Positions 25,508 to 33,976 of a stretch of DNA of 49,162 bases are shown here, in pieces (positions within the stretch are counted from its first letter, which is position 1; each line of letters begins with the position of its first letter). The DNA is from Paraburkholderia graminis C4D1M. Its GTDB lineage: Bacteria > Pseudomonadota > Gammaproteobacteria > Burkholderiales > Burkholderiaceae. The position numbers were made by a program, and so were the translations under genes. Below the pieces are notes generated by a model that did not search any database, was not told where the DNA came from, and saw only the letters and a program-made list of their open reading frames with translations. The stretch spans positions 1 through 49,162 of the forward strand of contig NZ_ABLD01000030.1 in the NCBI RefSeq assembly GCF_000172415.1. The letters are read 5' to 3'.

Positions 25508-25550
25508 GCACTAAAGTGCTTTACATGGGTGTGACGATGCACTATTGTTC
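25508..25550 (+). promoter_or_regulatory. boxC promoter with two copies of the candidate BoxR motif
   Basis: TTTACA (25520-25525), 17 bp and TATTGT (25543-25548) form a sigma70-like promoter. Motif copies GCACTAAAGTGC (25508-25519) and GCACTATTGTTC (25539-25550) abut the -35 and cover the -10, 31 bp apart or about three helical turns. Binding of a repressor here would block transcription of boxCBA. Confidence 0.6.
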
Positions 25551-25586
25551 GATCCACAACTCGCATCGTCCAGTCAGGAGACGCCC

Positions 25587-27257
25587 ATGTCCACAGCAGA
25601 AACCGCCATCGCGCCGGTCGACTACCGCACCGATCCCTCGCAATACAAGCATTGGAAGCTGAGCTTCAACGGCCCGGTGGCGACACTCGCTATCGACATC
25701 GCGGAAGACGGCGGCATTCGCGACGGCTACAAGCTGAAGCTGAATTCGTACGACCTCGGCGTCGACATCGAACTGCACGACGCGATCCAGCGCATCCGCT
25801 TCGAGCATCCGGAAGTCAAGACCGTCGTGTTGACGAGCCTGAAGGATCGCGTGTTCTGCTCGGGCGCGAACATCTTCATGCTCGGTCTTTCGTCGCATGC
25901 GTGGAAGGTCAACTTCTGCAAGTTCACGAACGAAACGCGTAACGGTCTCGAAGACTCGTCGCGCCATTCGGGGCTCAAGTTTCTTGCCGCGGTGAACGGC
26001 GCGTGCGCGGGCGGCGGTTACGAACTCGCGCTCGCCTGCGACGAAATCTATCTGGTCGACGACCGCTCGTCGTCGGTGTCGCTGCCGGAAGTGCCGCTGC
26101 TCGGCGTGCTTCCCGGCACTGGCGGCCTCACGCGCGTCACGGACAAGCGCCGCGTGCGCCACGATCGCGCCGACATCTTTTGCACGGTGGTCGAAGGCAT
26201 TCGCGGCGAGCGCGCGAAGGCATGGCGTCTCGTCGATGAGGTCGTGAAGCCGAATCAGTTCGACGCGGCCATTCAGGCCCGCGCGCTCGAACTTGCCGCG
26301 CAAAGCGATCGTCCTTCCGACGCGCCGGGCGTGAAGCTGACGCGCATCGAGCGCACGGATCGCGAAGACGGCCTGACTTATCAAACGCTCGACGTGACGA
26401 TCGACCGCGCGAAACGTATCGCGACATTCACCGCGAAAGCGCCGCAAACACAGCAACCGACAACGACTGACGCGATTGTCGCCGCGGGCGCGAACTGGTG
26501 GCCGCTGCAATTCGCACGCGAACTCGACGACGCGATTCTGTCGATGCGCACCAACGAACTCGAAGTCGGCACGTGGGTGTTCCGCACCGAAGGCGACGCG
26601 CGCAATCTGCTCGCCGTGGATGCCGTGCTGCTGCAGCACAAGGATCACTGGTTCGTGCGCGAGACGATTGGCCTGTTGCGCCGCACGCTCGCGCGAATCG
26701 ACGTGTCGTCGCGGTCGCTCTTCGCGTTGATCGAGCCGGGCTCGTGCTTCGCCGGCACGTTCGCGGAACTCGCGTTCGCCGCGGACCGTTCGTACATGGC
26801 CGCGCTGCCGAGCAACGAAGACGAGGAGCCGGCCATCACGCTGTCGGAAGTCAACTTCGGTCTCTATCCGATGGTCACGCATCAGTCGCGACTCGCACGC
26901 CGCTTTTATGAGGAAGCCGAACCAATCGACGCGGTGCGCTCACTGATCGGTCAGCCGGTCAAGCCGGTCGAAGCGGAGCGTCTTGGTCTCGTCACTGCGG
27001 CGCCGGACGACATCGACTGGGCCGACGAAATCCGCATTGCGCTGGAGGAACGCGCGGCGATGTCGCCGGACGCGCTGACGGGACTCGAAGCGAATCTGCG
27101 GTTCAACGGACCCGAAACGATGGAGACGCGTATCTTCGGCCGCCTCACCGCATGGCAGAACTGGATCTTCAACCGGCCGAACGCTGTGGGCGAGAAGGGC
27201 GCGCTCAAGGTGTACGGCAAGGGCAGCAAGGCGCAATTCGACGTCTCGCGCGTTTGA
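25587..27257 (+). CDS. boxC: Benzoyl-CoA-dihydrodiol lyase
   Basis: BoxC opens the ring of 2,3-epoxybenzoyl-CoA by hydrolytic cleavage, releasing formate and 3,4-dehydroadipyl-CoA semialdehyde. The 556-residue product contains two crotonase-type halves: the first with FCSGANIFMLG and AVNGACAGGGYELALACDE, the second with ALIEPGSCFAGTFAELAFAADRSY. The length is typical for BoxC. The ATG at 25587 follows CAGGAG by 6 nt. boxB follows after 46 bp on the same strand. Confidence 0.95.
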   Translation: MSTAETAIAPVDYRTDPSQYKHWKLSFNGPVATLAIDIAEDGGIRDGYKLKLNSYDLGVDIELHDAIQRIRFEHPEVKTVVLTSLKDRVFCSGANIFMLGLSSHAWKVNFCKFTNETRNGLEDSSRHSGLKFLAAVNGACAGGGYELALACDEIYLVDDRSSSVSLPEVPLLGVLPGTGGLTRVTDKRRVRHDRADIFCTVVEGIRGERAKAWRLVDEVVKPNQFDAAIQARALELAAQSDRPSDAPGVKLTRIERTDREDGLTYQTLDVTIDRAKRIATFTAKAPQTQQPTTTDAIVAAGANWWPLQFARELDDAILSMRTNELEVGTWVFRTEGDARNLLAVDAVLLQHKDHWFVRETIGLLRRTLARIDVSSRSLFALIEPGSCFAGTFAELAFAADRSYMAALPSNEDEEPAITLSEVNFGLYPMVTHQSRLARRFYEEAEPIDAVRSLIGQPVKPVEAERLGLVTAAPDDIDWADEIRIALEERAAMSPDALTGLEANLRFNGPETMETRIFGRLTAWQNWIFNRPNAVGEKGALKVYGKGSKAQFDVSRV

Positions 27258-27303
27258 CGCCCCGACGCGGGCCTCTCACCTTCAGCATCGCAAGGAACCG
27301 ACC

Positions 27304-28731
27304 ATGTCAACGATCAACTACAGCGAAAAGATTCCGAACAACGTCAACCTCGCCGACGACCGCGCGCTGCAACGCGCGCTCGAACAGTGGCAGCCGAACT
27401 TCCTGTCGTGGTGGGGCGACATGGGCCCGGAAGGCTCGCACGGCTACGACGTGTATCTGCGCACGGCAGTGAGCGTGGACGCGGGCGGCTGGGCGCATTT
27501 CGATCACGTGAAGATGCCGGACTACCGCTGGGGCATCTTCCTCACGCCGGGCGACCAGGACCGCAAGATTCATTTCGGCGAGCACAAGGGCGAGGCCGCG
27601 TGGCAGGACGTGCCCGGCGAGCATCGCGCGAATCTGCGGCGCATTATCGTGACGCAAGGCGATACGGAGCCCGCTTCCGTCGAGCAGCAACGGCACCTTG
27701 GCCTGACCGCGCCTTCCATGTACGACTTGCGCAACCTCTTTCAGGTCAACGTGGAAGAAGGGCGGCACCTGTGGGCGATGGTGTATCTGCTGCATCGCTA
27801 CTTCGGCCGCGACGGTCGTGAGGAAGCCGAAGCATTGCTCGGCCGCCGTTCGGGCGACGAGGACAATCCCCGCATTCTGGGCGCGTTCAACGAGAAAACG
27901 CCGGACTGGCTCGCGTTCTACATGTTCACGTATTTCACCGACCGCGACGGCAAGTTCCAGCTTTCCGCGCTCGCGGAATCGGGCTTCGATCCGCTCGCGC
28001 GCACCACGAAGTTCATGCTGACCGAAGAAGCGCATCATATGTTCGTCGGCGAATCGGGCGTGTCCCGCGTGATTCAGCGCACCGCGCAGGTGATGAACGA
28101 ACTCGGCACCGACGACGTCGCAAAGATCCGCGCTGCAGGCGTGATCGATCTGCCGACCATTCAGCGCTATCTGAACTTCCATTACTCGGTGACGATCGAC
28201 CTGTTCGGCGCGGATCATTCGTCGAACGCGGCGACGTTCTACAGTTCGGGCCTCAAGGGCCGCTATGAGGAAGGCAAGCGCGACGACGATCATCAATTGA
28301 ACGGGCAGAGCTACAAACTGCTCGACGTGCAGGACGGCAAGCTGGTCGAACGCGAAGTGCCGATGCTCAATGCAATGAACGAAGTGCTGCGCGACGATTA
28401 CATCAAGGATTCCGTGGCGGGCGTGGCGCGCTGGAACAAGGTGCTTGAAAAGGCCGGCATCGACTTTCGCATGACCGTGCCGCACAAGGCGTTCAACCGG
28501 CAGATCGGCACCTTTTCCGGCACGCGCGTGTCGCCCGACGGCCGCGTGGTCAGCGAAACCGAGTGGGCGGCGAACGAAGCAAAGTGGCTCGCCACGCCGG
28601 AAGATCGCGCATTCGTTGCTTCGCTGATGGGGCGCGTGGTGGAGCCCGGCAAGTTTGCGAACTGGATTGCGCCGCCTGCGATGGGCGTGAACCGTCAGCC
28701 GGTCGATTTCGAGTACGTGCGCTTTAACTGA
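27304..28731 (+). CDS. boxB: Benzoyl-CoA 2,3-epoxidase, di-iron subunit B
   Basis: BoxB is the oxygenase component that forms 2,3-epoxybenzoyl-CoA using electrons from BoxA. The 475-residue product has the expected length and the carboxylate/His pattern of a di-iron centre: NVEEGRHLWAM near residue 149 and TEEAHHMFVGE near 240. The start follows AAGGAACCGACC. It sits between boxC and boxA with short gaps, consistent with one transcript. Confidence 0.96.
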   Translation: MSTINYSEKIPNNVNLADDRALQRALEQWQPNFLSWWGDMGPEGSHGYDVYLRTAVSVDAGGWAHFDHVKMPDYRWGIFLTPGDQDRKIHFGEHKGEAAWQDVPGEHRANLRRIIVTQGDTEPASVEQQRHLGLTAPSMYDLRNLFQVNVEEGRHLWAMVYLLHRYFGRDGREEAEALLGRRSGDEDNPRILGAFNEKTPDWLAFYMFTYFTDRDGKFQLSALAESGFDPLARTTKFMLTEEAHHMFVGESGVSRVIQRTAQVMNELGTDDVAKIRAAGVIDLPTIQRYLNFHYSVTIDLFGADHSSNAATFYSSGLKGRYEEGKRDDDHQLNGQSYKLLDVQDGKLVEREVPMLNAMNEVLRDDYIKDSVAGVARWNKVLEKAGIDFRMTVPHKAFNRQIGTFSGTRVSPDGRVVSETEWAANEAKWLATPEDRAFVASLMGRVVEPGKFANWIAPPAMGVNRQPVDFEYVRFN

Positions 28732-28809
28732 ACGGACGCGAAGTACGCGACGTAGGCGAAGTAAGAAACGCGCGGCGCGCCCGTGCAGCACTACATGGTG
28801 GAGGAAGTC

Positions 28810-30051
28810 ATGAACGGCCCAGTGTCGATCGAGGTTCTCAGGCAGCATCTGATCGATCCGGAAATCTGCATTCGCTGCAACACCTGCGAAGAGACCTGTC
28901 CGATCGACGCGATCACGCACGACGACAACAACTACGTCGTGAAGGCGGATGTCTGCAACGGCTGCATGGCTTGCGTGCCGCCGTGTCCGACAGGCGCGAT
29001 CGACAACTGGCGCACGGTGCTGAAAGCCGACGCGTATCCGATCGAAGAGCAATTCACGTGGGACGTATTGCCCGAGCAGAACACGATGGCGGTGCCTGCC
29101 GCCGACGAATCGCCCACCGCGGGCACGGCTAACGATGCCGCGGCAGACGCAAGCGGCATCGAAGTGGATACCGTGCGCGGCTCGGTCGTGCCGCCGTGGT
29201 CCGCTGCCAAGCCGTACGTGAATCTCTACACGCATAAAGCGCCGACTACTGCAACCGTGGTCGGCAATTACCGGCTCACGGACGCATCGACGGAAAGCGA
29301 CATCCATCACATTGTGCTGGATTTCGGATCGATGCCGTTTCCTGTGCTCGAAGGCCAGTCGATCGGCGTGCTGCCGCCCGGCGCGACCGCCGACGGCCGT
29401 CCGCATCACGCGCGCCAGTATTCGATTGCGAGTCCGCGCGACGGCGAGCGGCCCGGCTACAACAACGTTTCGCTGACCGTGAAGCGCGTCTCGCAACAGC
29501 ATGGCGATTCGATCGACGGCGTCTGCTCGAACTATCTGTGCGACCTGAAAAAGGGCGACGCGGTGACGGTAATCGGTCCGTTCGGCGGCACCTTCCTGAT
29601 GCCGAACCATCCGAACTCGCATCTGCTGATGATCTGCACGGGCACCGGCTCGGCACCGATGCGCGCGATGACCGAGTACCGCCGGCGCCGTCGCCTGAAG
29701 GGCGCGACCGGCAAACTGATGCTGTTCTTTGGCGCGCGAACCAAGGAGGAATTGCCTTACTTCGGGCCGCTAACTAATTTGCCGAAGGACTTTATCGACA
29801 CCAATCTGGCGTTTTCGCGCACGCCGGGTCAGCCGAAGCGCTATGTGCAGGACGCCATGCGTGAGCGTGCGGTCGACGTCGCGCATCTGCTGAAGGACGA
29901 CAACACGCATGTCTATGTGTGCGGCCTGAAGGGCATGGAAGACGGCGTGCTGCAAGCGCTCAAGGAGATCGGCGAGCAGCATCAGATGGATTGGGACGCG
30001 CTGTGGGCGAGGCTCAAAAAAGAAGGGCGCCTGCATCTGGAAACGTATTGA
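28810..30051 (+). CDS. boxA: Benzoyl-CoA 2,3-epoxidase, reductase subunit A
   Basis: BoxA is the NADPH-dependent iron-sulfur flavoprotein that reduces BoxB. The 413-residue product starts with two [4Fe-4S] ferredoxin motifs (CIRCNTCEETCP near 18-31 and CNGCMACVPPCP near 48-60). An Ala-rich linker and a ferredoxin-NADP reductase module follow, with RQYSIAS for FAD and GTGSAPMRA for NADPH binding. The ATG at 28810 follows GGAGGAAG by a few bases; an ATG at 28783 lacks a site. It is the last gene of the plus-strand box operon. Confidence 0.95.
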   Translation: MNGPVSIEVLRQHLIDPEICIRCNTCEETCPIDAITHDDNNYVVKADVCNGCMACVPPCPTGAIDNWRTVLKADAYPIEEQFTWDVLPEQNTMAVPAADESPTAGTANDAAADASGIEVDTVRGSVVPPWSAAKPYVNLYTHKAPTTATVVGNYRLTDASTESDIHHIVLDFGSMPFPVLEGQSIGVLPPGATADGRPHHARQYSIASPRDGERPGYNNVSLTVKRVSQQHGDSIDGVCSNYLCDLKKGDAVTVIGPFGGTFLMPNHPNSHLLMICTGTGSAPMRAMTEYRRRRRLKGATGKLMLFFGARTKEELPYFGPLTNLPKDFIDTNLAFSRTPGQPKRYVQDAMRERAVDVAHLLKDDNTHVYVCGLKGMEDGVLQALKEIGEQHQMDWDALWARLKKEGRLHLETY

Positions 30052-30074
30052 TTCAGGCCAGCCAAAGAAAAGCC

Positions 30075-30788
30075 CTATCTTGAAGGGTCCGCACCTTCGT
30101 CGCGCTGTGCGGGCGACACCGCGCCGCACGCGCGAATCACGAGTTGCACGACTTCTTCGGTCGTCGCCTCGAATGACTTCTTCGTCAACGCGCGCTTGCC
30201 TTTGAGCGCGCGAATCTGCGCGTCGAAATCGGCGTAGTGCTGCGTGGTCGCCCAGATCATGTACATCAGCGTGCGCGCATCGACGGGCGCCAGCAGTCCT
30301 CGCGCAATCCAGTCGTCGATCACCTTCACGCGCGTATCGAGCCACGGCTTGACTCGCTCAGTGAGGATGTCTTCCATGTGCTCCGCGCCGTGGATGATCT
30401 CGCTCGCCCACACTTTGGAGCCGAGCGGACGCCGGCGCGACAGTTCCATTTTCGCGCGCACGTATCCGCCGATTGCATCGACGGGGTCGTCGCTGCATTC
30501 GAATGTATCGGCCGCGCGATGCCAGTCTTCGAACAGGTCTTCGAGCACTCGCCGGTAGAGCGCGAGCTTGGTCGGAAAGTAGTAATGCACGTTGGCTTTC
30601 GGTAAGCCTGCGCGCTCGGCGATCATCGCGGTACTCGCGCCGTCCAGTCCGCGCTCGGCGAAAACCGCCTCCGCACACGCCAGAAGATGCGCTTCATTCG
30701 ACTCACGAATGTGCGCCTTGCGCCGCCGCAAAGGCGCGCGTGTTTCGTCGTTTTGCGTGATACCCGCAGCCACGTCGTCGTCTCTCAT
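30075..30788 (-). CDS. TetR/RutR-like repressor of the pyrimidine cluster
   Basis: This 237-residue TetR-family protein has an N-terminal helix-turn-helix (RESNEAHLLACAEAVFAERG, TAMIAERAGLPKANVHYYFPTK) and a C-terminal ligand domain like RutR/YcdC (LGSKVWASEIIHGAEHM, WATTQHYADFDAQI). RutR senses uracil or thymine. The gene is divergent from the carbamoylase gene of a reductive pyrimidine pathway, and a RutR-like palindrome overlaps that promoter. The ATG at 30788 follows AAGG by 5 nt; ATGs at 30806 and 30827 would lengthen it. The name PydR or RutR would be reasonable but is not proven. Confidence 0.85.
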   Translation of the reverse strand: MRDDDVAAGITQNDETRAPLRRRKAHIRESNEAHLLACAEAVFAERGLDGASTAMIAERAGLPKANVHYYFPTKLALYRRVLEDLFEDWHRAADTFECSDDPVDAIGGYVRAKMELSRRRPLGSKVWASEIIHGAEHMEDILTERVKPWLDTRVKVIDDWIARGLLAPVDARTLMYMIWATTQHYADFDAQIRALKGKRALTKKSFEATTEEVVQLVIRACGAVSPAQRDEGADPSR

Positions 30789-30934
30789 GTTTGCCTTCGG
30801 CGGCATGCGTGCCGCGCCGCGCTTCATTCTAGTCGCTCGACGCCGCGCTCACACGCGTATTTGTCACGCGATGCCTCTTCGTGCTGCAACGCAATGGCAC
30901 GCTTCTCGCTCTCTTTGTCTCCGTGCGAAAGGCA

Positions 30935-30980
30935 TTGATTTGGCGATGTTAATCGTCTACAACCTGTCCAACTGGACAGG
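30935..30980 (+). promoter_or_regulatory. Pyrimidine-operon promoter with RutR-like operator
   Basis: TTGATT (30935-30940), 17 bp and TACAAC (30958-30963) form a sigma70-like promoter. The palindrome CCTGTCCA-AC-TGGACAGG (30963-30980) begins at the last base of the -10 and covers the expected start site, a blocking position. Its core shares 10 of 14 fixed bases with the RutR consensus TTGACCANNTGGTCAA. I saw nothing else in the rest of the 30828-31140 intergenic region. Confidence 0.65.
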
Positions 30981-31140
30981 ATTGAACGAGCGGGGCGCGC
31001 CTCAGGGTTAGCCCTTGTTCCCGGAGCCAAAGGGCGTATCGAATTTTGCACCGCGACCGTGCGGACACGCCCCACAAAGGCCAACAAATCCGCCGCCGAT
31101 GCACCAGTTTCATGTCGGTTCACCGAAAGGAGAGAGACGA

Positions 31141-32448
31141 ATGAACGCGGTTACTGAAGCGCTGAAGGGCGCCCCGAAGGCCACTGTCGCCGCGAACGCG
31201 GAACAGGTCACGTCGATAAAGGTCGATGGCAAACGTCTATGGGACAGCCTGATGACGATGGCGAAGATCGGCGCAACGCCCAAAGGCGGCGTATGCCGTC
31301 TTGCGCTGACCGATCTCGACAAGGAAGGGCGCGACCTGATAGTTAGCTGGGCGAAACAAGCCGGCTGCTCGGTCAGCGTCGATCAGATGGGCAACGTCTT
31401 CATGCGCCGCGCCGGGCGCAATCCGGACGCGCTGCCGGTCATGACCGGCTCGCATGCCGATTCGCAGCCGACGGGCGGACGCTTCGACGGCATCTACGGC
31501 GTGCTTGGCGGTCTCGAAGTGATTCGTAGCTTGAACGATCACGGCATCGAAACCGAACATCCTGTTGAAGTCGTGATCTGGACCAACGAGGAAGGCTCGC
31601 GTTTCGCGCCGGCGATGGTGGCGTCGGGCGTGTTTGCGGGCGTGTTTCCGCTCGAGTACGGTCTGTCGCGCAAGGACGTGGACGGCAAGACGATCGGCGA
31701 GGAGTTGCAGCGTATCGGCTATGCCGGCGATGTGCCGTGCGGCGGCCGTCAGTTGCATGCGGCGTTCGAACTGCATATCGAGCAGGGGCCCATTCTCGAA
31801 GCCGAGCAGAAAACCATAGGCGTCGTGACGGACGCGCAAGGCCAGCGCTGGTATGAAATCACGCTGACCGGGCAGGAAGCGCATGCGGGTCCGACGCCGA
31901 TGCCGCGGCGGCGCGATGCGTTGCTGGGCGCGTCGCGCGTCGTCGATCTCGTCAATCGCATTGGGCTCGACAACGCGCCGCTCGCGTGCGCGACGGTCGG
32001 CATGATGCAGGTGCATCCGAACTCGCGCAACGTCATTCCAGGCCGCGTGTTCTTTACCGTCGACTTCCGTCATCCCGAAGATGCGGTGCTTGCAAAAATG
32101 GATGCGGCGTTGCGCGAAGGCGTCGCGCGAATTGCGAGCGGCATTGGCCTCGAAACAGAACTCGAGCAGATCTTTTACTACGCGCCGGTCGCCTTCGACG
32201 AAGCCTGCGTGAAGTCCGTGCGCGCGGCGGCCGAGCGCTTTGGTTATTCGCATCGCGACATGGTGTCCGGCGCGGGCCACGACGCCTGTTATCTCGCGCA
32301 GGTCGCGCCGACTTCGATGGTGTTCGTGCCGTGCGTCGACGGCATCAGCCACAACGAAATCGAGGACGCCACCTTCGAATGGATCGAGGCGGGCGCGAAC
32401 GTATTGCTGCACGCGATGCTCGAGCGCGCATGCGAGCCGGTTTCGTAG
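31141..32448 (+). CDS. N-carbamoyl amidohydrolase (likely beta-ureidopropionase)
   Basis: This 435-residue zinc hydrolase belongs to the M20-like allantoate amidohydrolase / carbamoylase family. Metal and substrate motifs are visible: MTGSHADSQPTGGRFDG, WTNEEGSRF, ELHIEQGPILE and the C-terminal SGAGHDACYLA. In this context it would hydrolyse N-carbamoyl-beta-alanine to beta-alanine, CO2 and ammonia, the last step of reductive pyrimidine degradation. The ATG at 31141 follows AAGGAGAG; the frame is open from 31015. It is the first gene of the cluster behind the RutR-like operator. L-carbamoylase or allantoate activity is possible, but the neighbours favour pyrimidines. Confidence 0.88.
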   Translation: MNAVTEALKGAPKATVAANAEQVTSIKVDGKRLWDSLMTMAKIGATPKGGVCRLALTDLDKEGRDLIVSWAKQAGCSVSVDQMGNVFMRRAGRNPDALPVMTGSHADSQPTGGRFDGIYGVLGGLEVIRSLNDHGIETEHPVEVVIWTNEEGSRFAPAMVASGVFAGVFPLEYGLSRKDVDGKTIGEELQRIGYAGDVPCGGRQLHAAFELHIEQGPILEAEQKTIGVVTDAQGQRWYEITLTGQEAHAGPTPMPRRRDALLGASRVVDLVNRIGLDNAPLACATVGMMQVHPNSRNVIPGRVFFTVDFRHPEDAVLAKMDAALREGVARIASGIGLETELEQIFYYAPVAFDEACVKSVRAAAERFGYSHRDMVSGAGHDACYLAQVAPTSMVFVPCVDGISHNEIEDATFEWIEAGANVLLHAMLERACEPVS

Positions 32449-32568
32449 CGCGTCGGAATTTGCTTTAGCTGCTTTACCGCAGTGCCAGACAAAACACGCC
32501 GTGCGGGCTTCGCTCATGCGAGTGCCGACAGATGCGGCTGCGTCCTCACATCGACAGAAGGAACGTGT

Positions 32569-33918
32569 ATGGCCATCAAGCAAACCGGCGACATCGCCGC
32601 GCGGCGCCTGTCCCCCGAACAGCTCTCGTGCGAGTTCTCTGACATTGCGCCGTTGCTCGACGCGAGTGCCGCCGCGGCTGCTGCGAGCCGCTGTCACTAC
32701 TGCTATGACGCGCCATGCGTGAACGCGTGCCCGACGCAGATCGACATTCCCAGCTTCATTCGCAAGATCGGCAACGGCAATCTGAAGGGCGCAGCCGTGG
32801 ATATTCTGTCGGCCAATCCATTAGGCGGCATGTGCGCGCGCGTCTGCCCGACCGAGATTCTTTGCGAAGGCGCTTGCGTGCGCAACCATCAGGACGCGAA
32901 GCCGGTGGCGATCGGCGCGCTGCAACGTCATGCAACCGACTGGGCGATGGCGCGCGGCGAAGCACTCTTCACGCGCGCACCAGAGACCGGCCGGCATGTT
33001 GCTGTGATCGGCGCGGGCCCGGCGGGACTCGCATGCGCGCATCGCCTCGCGCTCGCCGGCCACAACGTGACGATCTACGACGCGCACGAAAAGGCCGGCG
33101 GCCTCAACGAATACGGCATTGCGGCGTATAAGACCGTCGACGATTTCGCGCAGCGCGAAGTCGAGTGGTTGTGCTCGGTGGGCGGCATCGAGATCAGGCA
33201 CGGCGTTGCGCTCGGCCGCGACGTGCAACTCGATGCACTGCGCAATCAATACGATGCGGTGTTTCTCGCGATCGGTCTCACCGGCGTTCGCGCGCTCGCG
33301 ATGGCGGGCGAGGACCTGAGCGGCGTGATGAACGCCGTCGACTTTATCGAGGCCCTTCGCAGCGCGCGCGACTTCGGCACGGTGCCGGTCGGCCGCCGCG
33401 TCGTCGTGATCGGCGGCGGTAATACGGCGGTGGATGCGGCAGTGCAAAGCCGCAAGCTCGGTGCGGCCTCGGTGACGATGGTGTATCGGCGCGGCGTCGA
33501 ATCGATGAGCGCGACGTGGGCCGAGCGCGACTTCGCGCAGACCAACGGCGTGACGCTCATCACGCATGCAACGCCGCTGCGTTTGATCGGCGAGAACGGT
33601 GTGGTGACCGGCGTCGAGTTCGAACGAAGCTTCAACACCGGCGACGCCGAGCGCTTCGTGATCGAGGCCGACATGGTGCTGAAGGCAATCGGTCAGACGC
33701 TCGTGCCCGCGGGCATAGCACGCGAACTGCTGACGCTCGACGGCGGCCGCATTGCCGTCGATGCAAACGGCCAGACCTCGCTCGCGGGCGTGTGGGCCGG
33801 CGGCGATTGCGCGGCCACGGGCGGCATCGATTTGACTGTGCAAGCCGTGCAGGACGGCAAGCTCGCCGCCGAAGCCATACACGCGCAATTCGCGCGCGCC
33901 GACATCAAGGCCGCCTAG
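32569..33918 (+). CDS. preT: NAD-dependent dihydropyrimidine dehydrogenase subunit PreT
   Basis: PreT is the NADH-oxidising flavin subunit that passes electrons to PreA for reduction of uracil and thymine. The 449-residue product resembles the small subunit of glutamate synthase: an N-terminal Cys-rich part (CHYCYDAPCVNACP near 40-55, CARVCPTEILCEGACV), an FAD-binding GAGPAGLACAHRLA near 147, and a NADH-binding GGGNTAVDAA near 282. The ATG at 32569 follows AAGGAA; the frame is open from 32482. preA follows after 58 bp. Confidence 0.94.
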   Translation: MAIKQTGDIAARRLSPEQLSCEFSDIAPLLDASAAAAAASRCHYCYDAPCVNACPTQIDIPSFIRKIGNGNLKGAAVDILSANPLGGMCARVCPTEILCEGACVRNHQDAKPVAIGALQRHATDWAMARGEALFTRAPETGRHVAVIGAGPAGLACAHRLALAGHNVTIYDAHEKAGGLNEYGIAAYKTVDDFAQREVEWLCSVGGIEIRHGVALGRDVQLDALRNQYDAVFLAIGLTGVRALAMAGEDLSGVMNAVDFIEALRSARDFGTVPVGRRVVVIGGGNTAVDAAVQSRKLGAASVTMVYRRGVESMSATWAERDFAQTNGVTLITHATPLRLIGENGVVTGVEFERSFNTGDAERFVIEADMVLKAIGQTLVPAGIARELLTLDGGRIAVDANGQTSLAGVWAGGDCAATGGIDLTVQAVQDGKLAAEAIHAQFARADIKAA

Positions 33919-33976
33919 CGCGCATTGTCGCTAGCAACGAGTCACATAAATAGCAGCCGTCCCCAAGGAGCCGAAC

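Noticed and set aside
27307..29622. 771-codon open frame on the minus strand
   Set aside because: It lies antisense to boxB and boxA, which have unambiguous catalytic motifs; the product has biased Arg/Val/His composition only.
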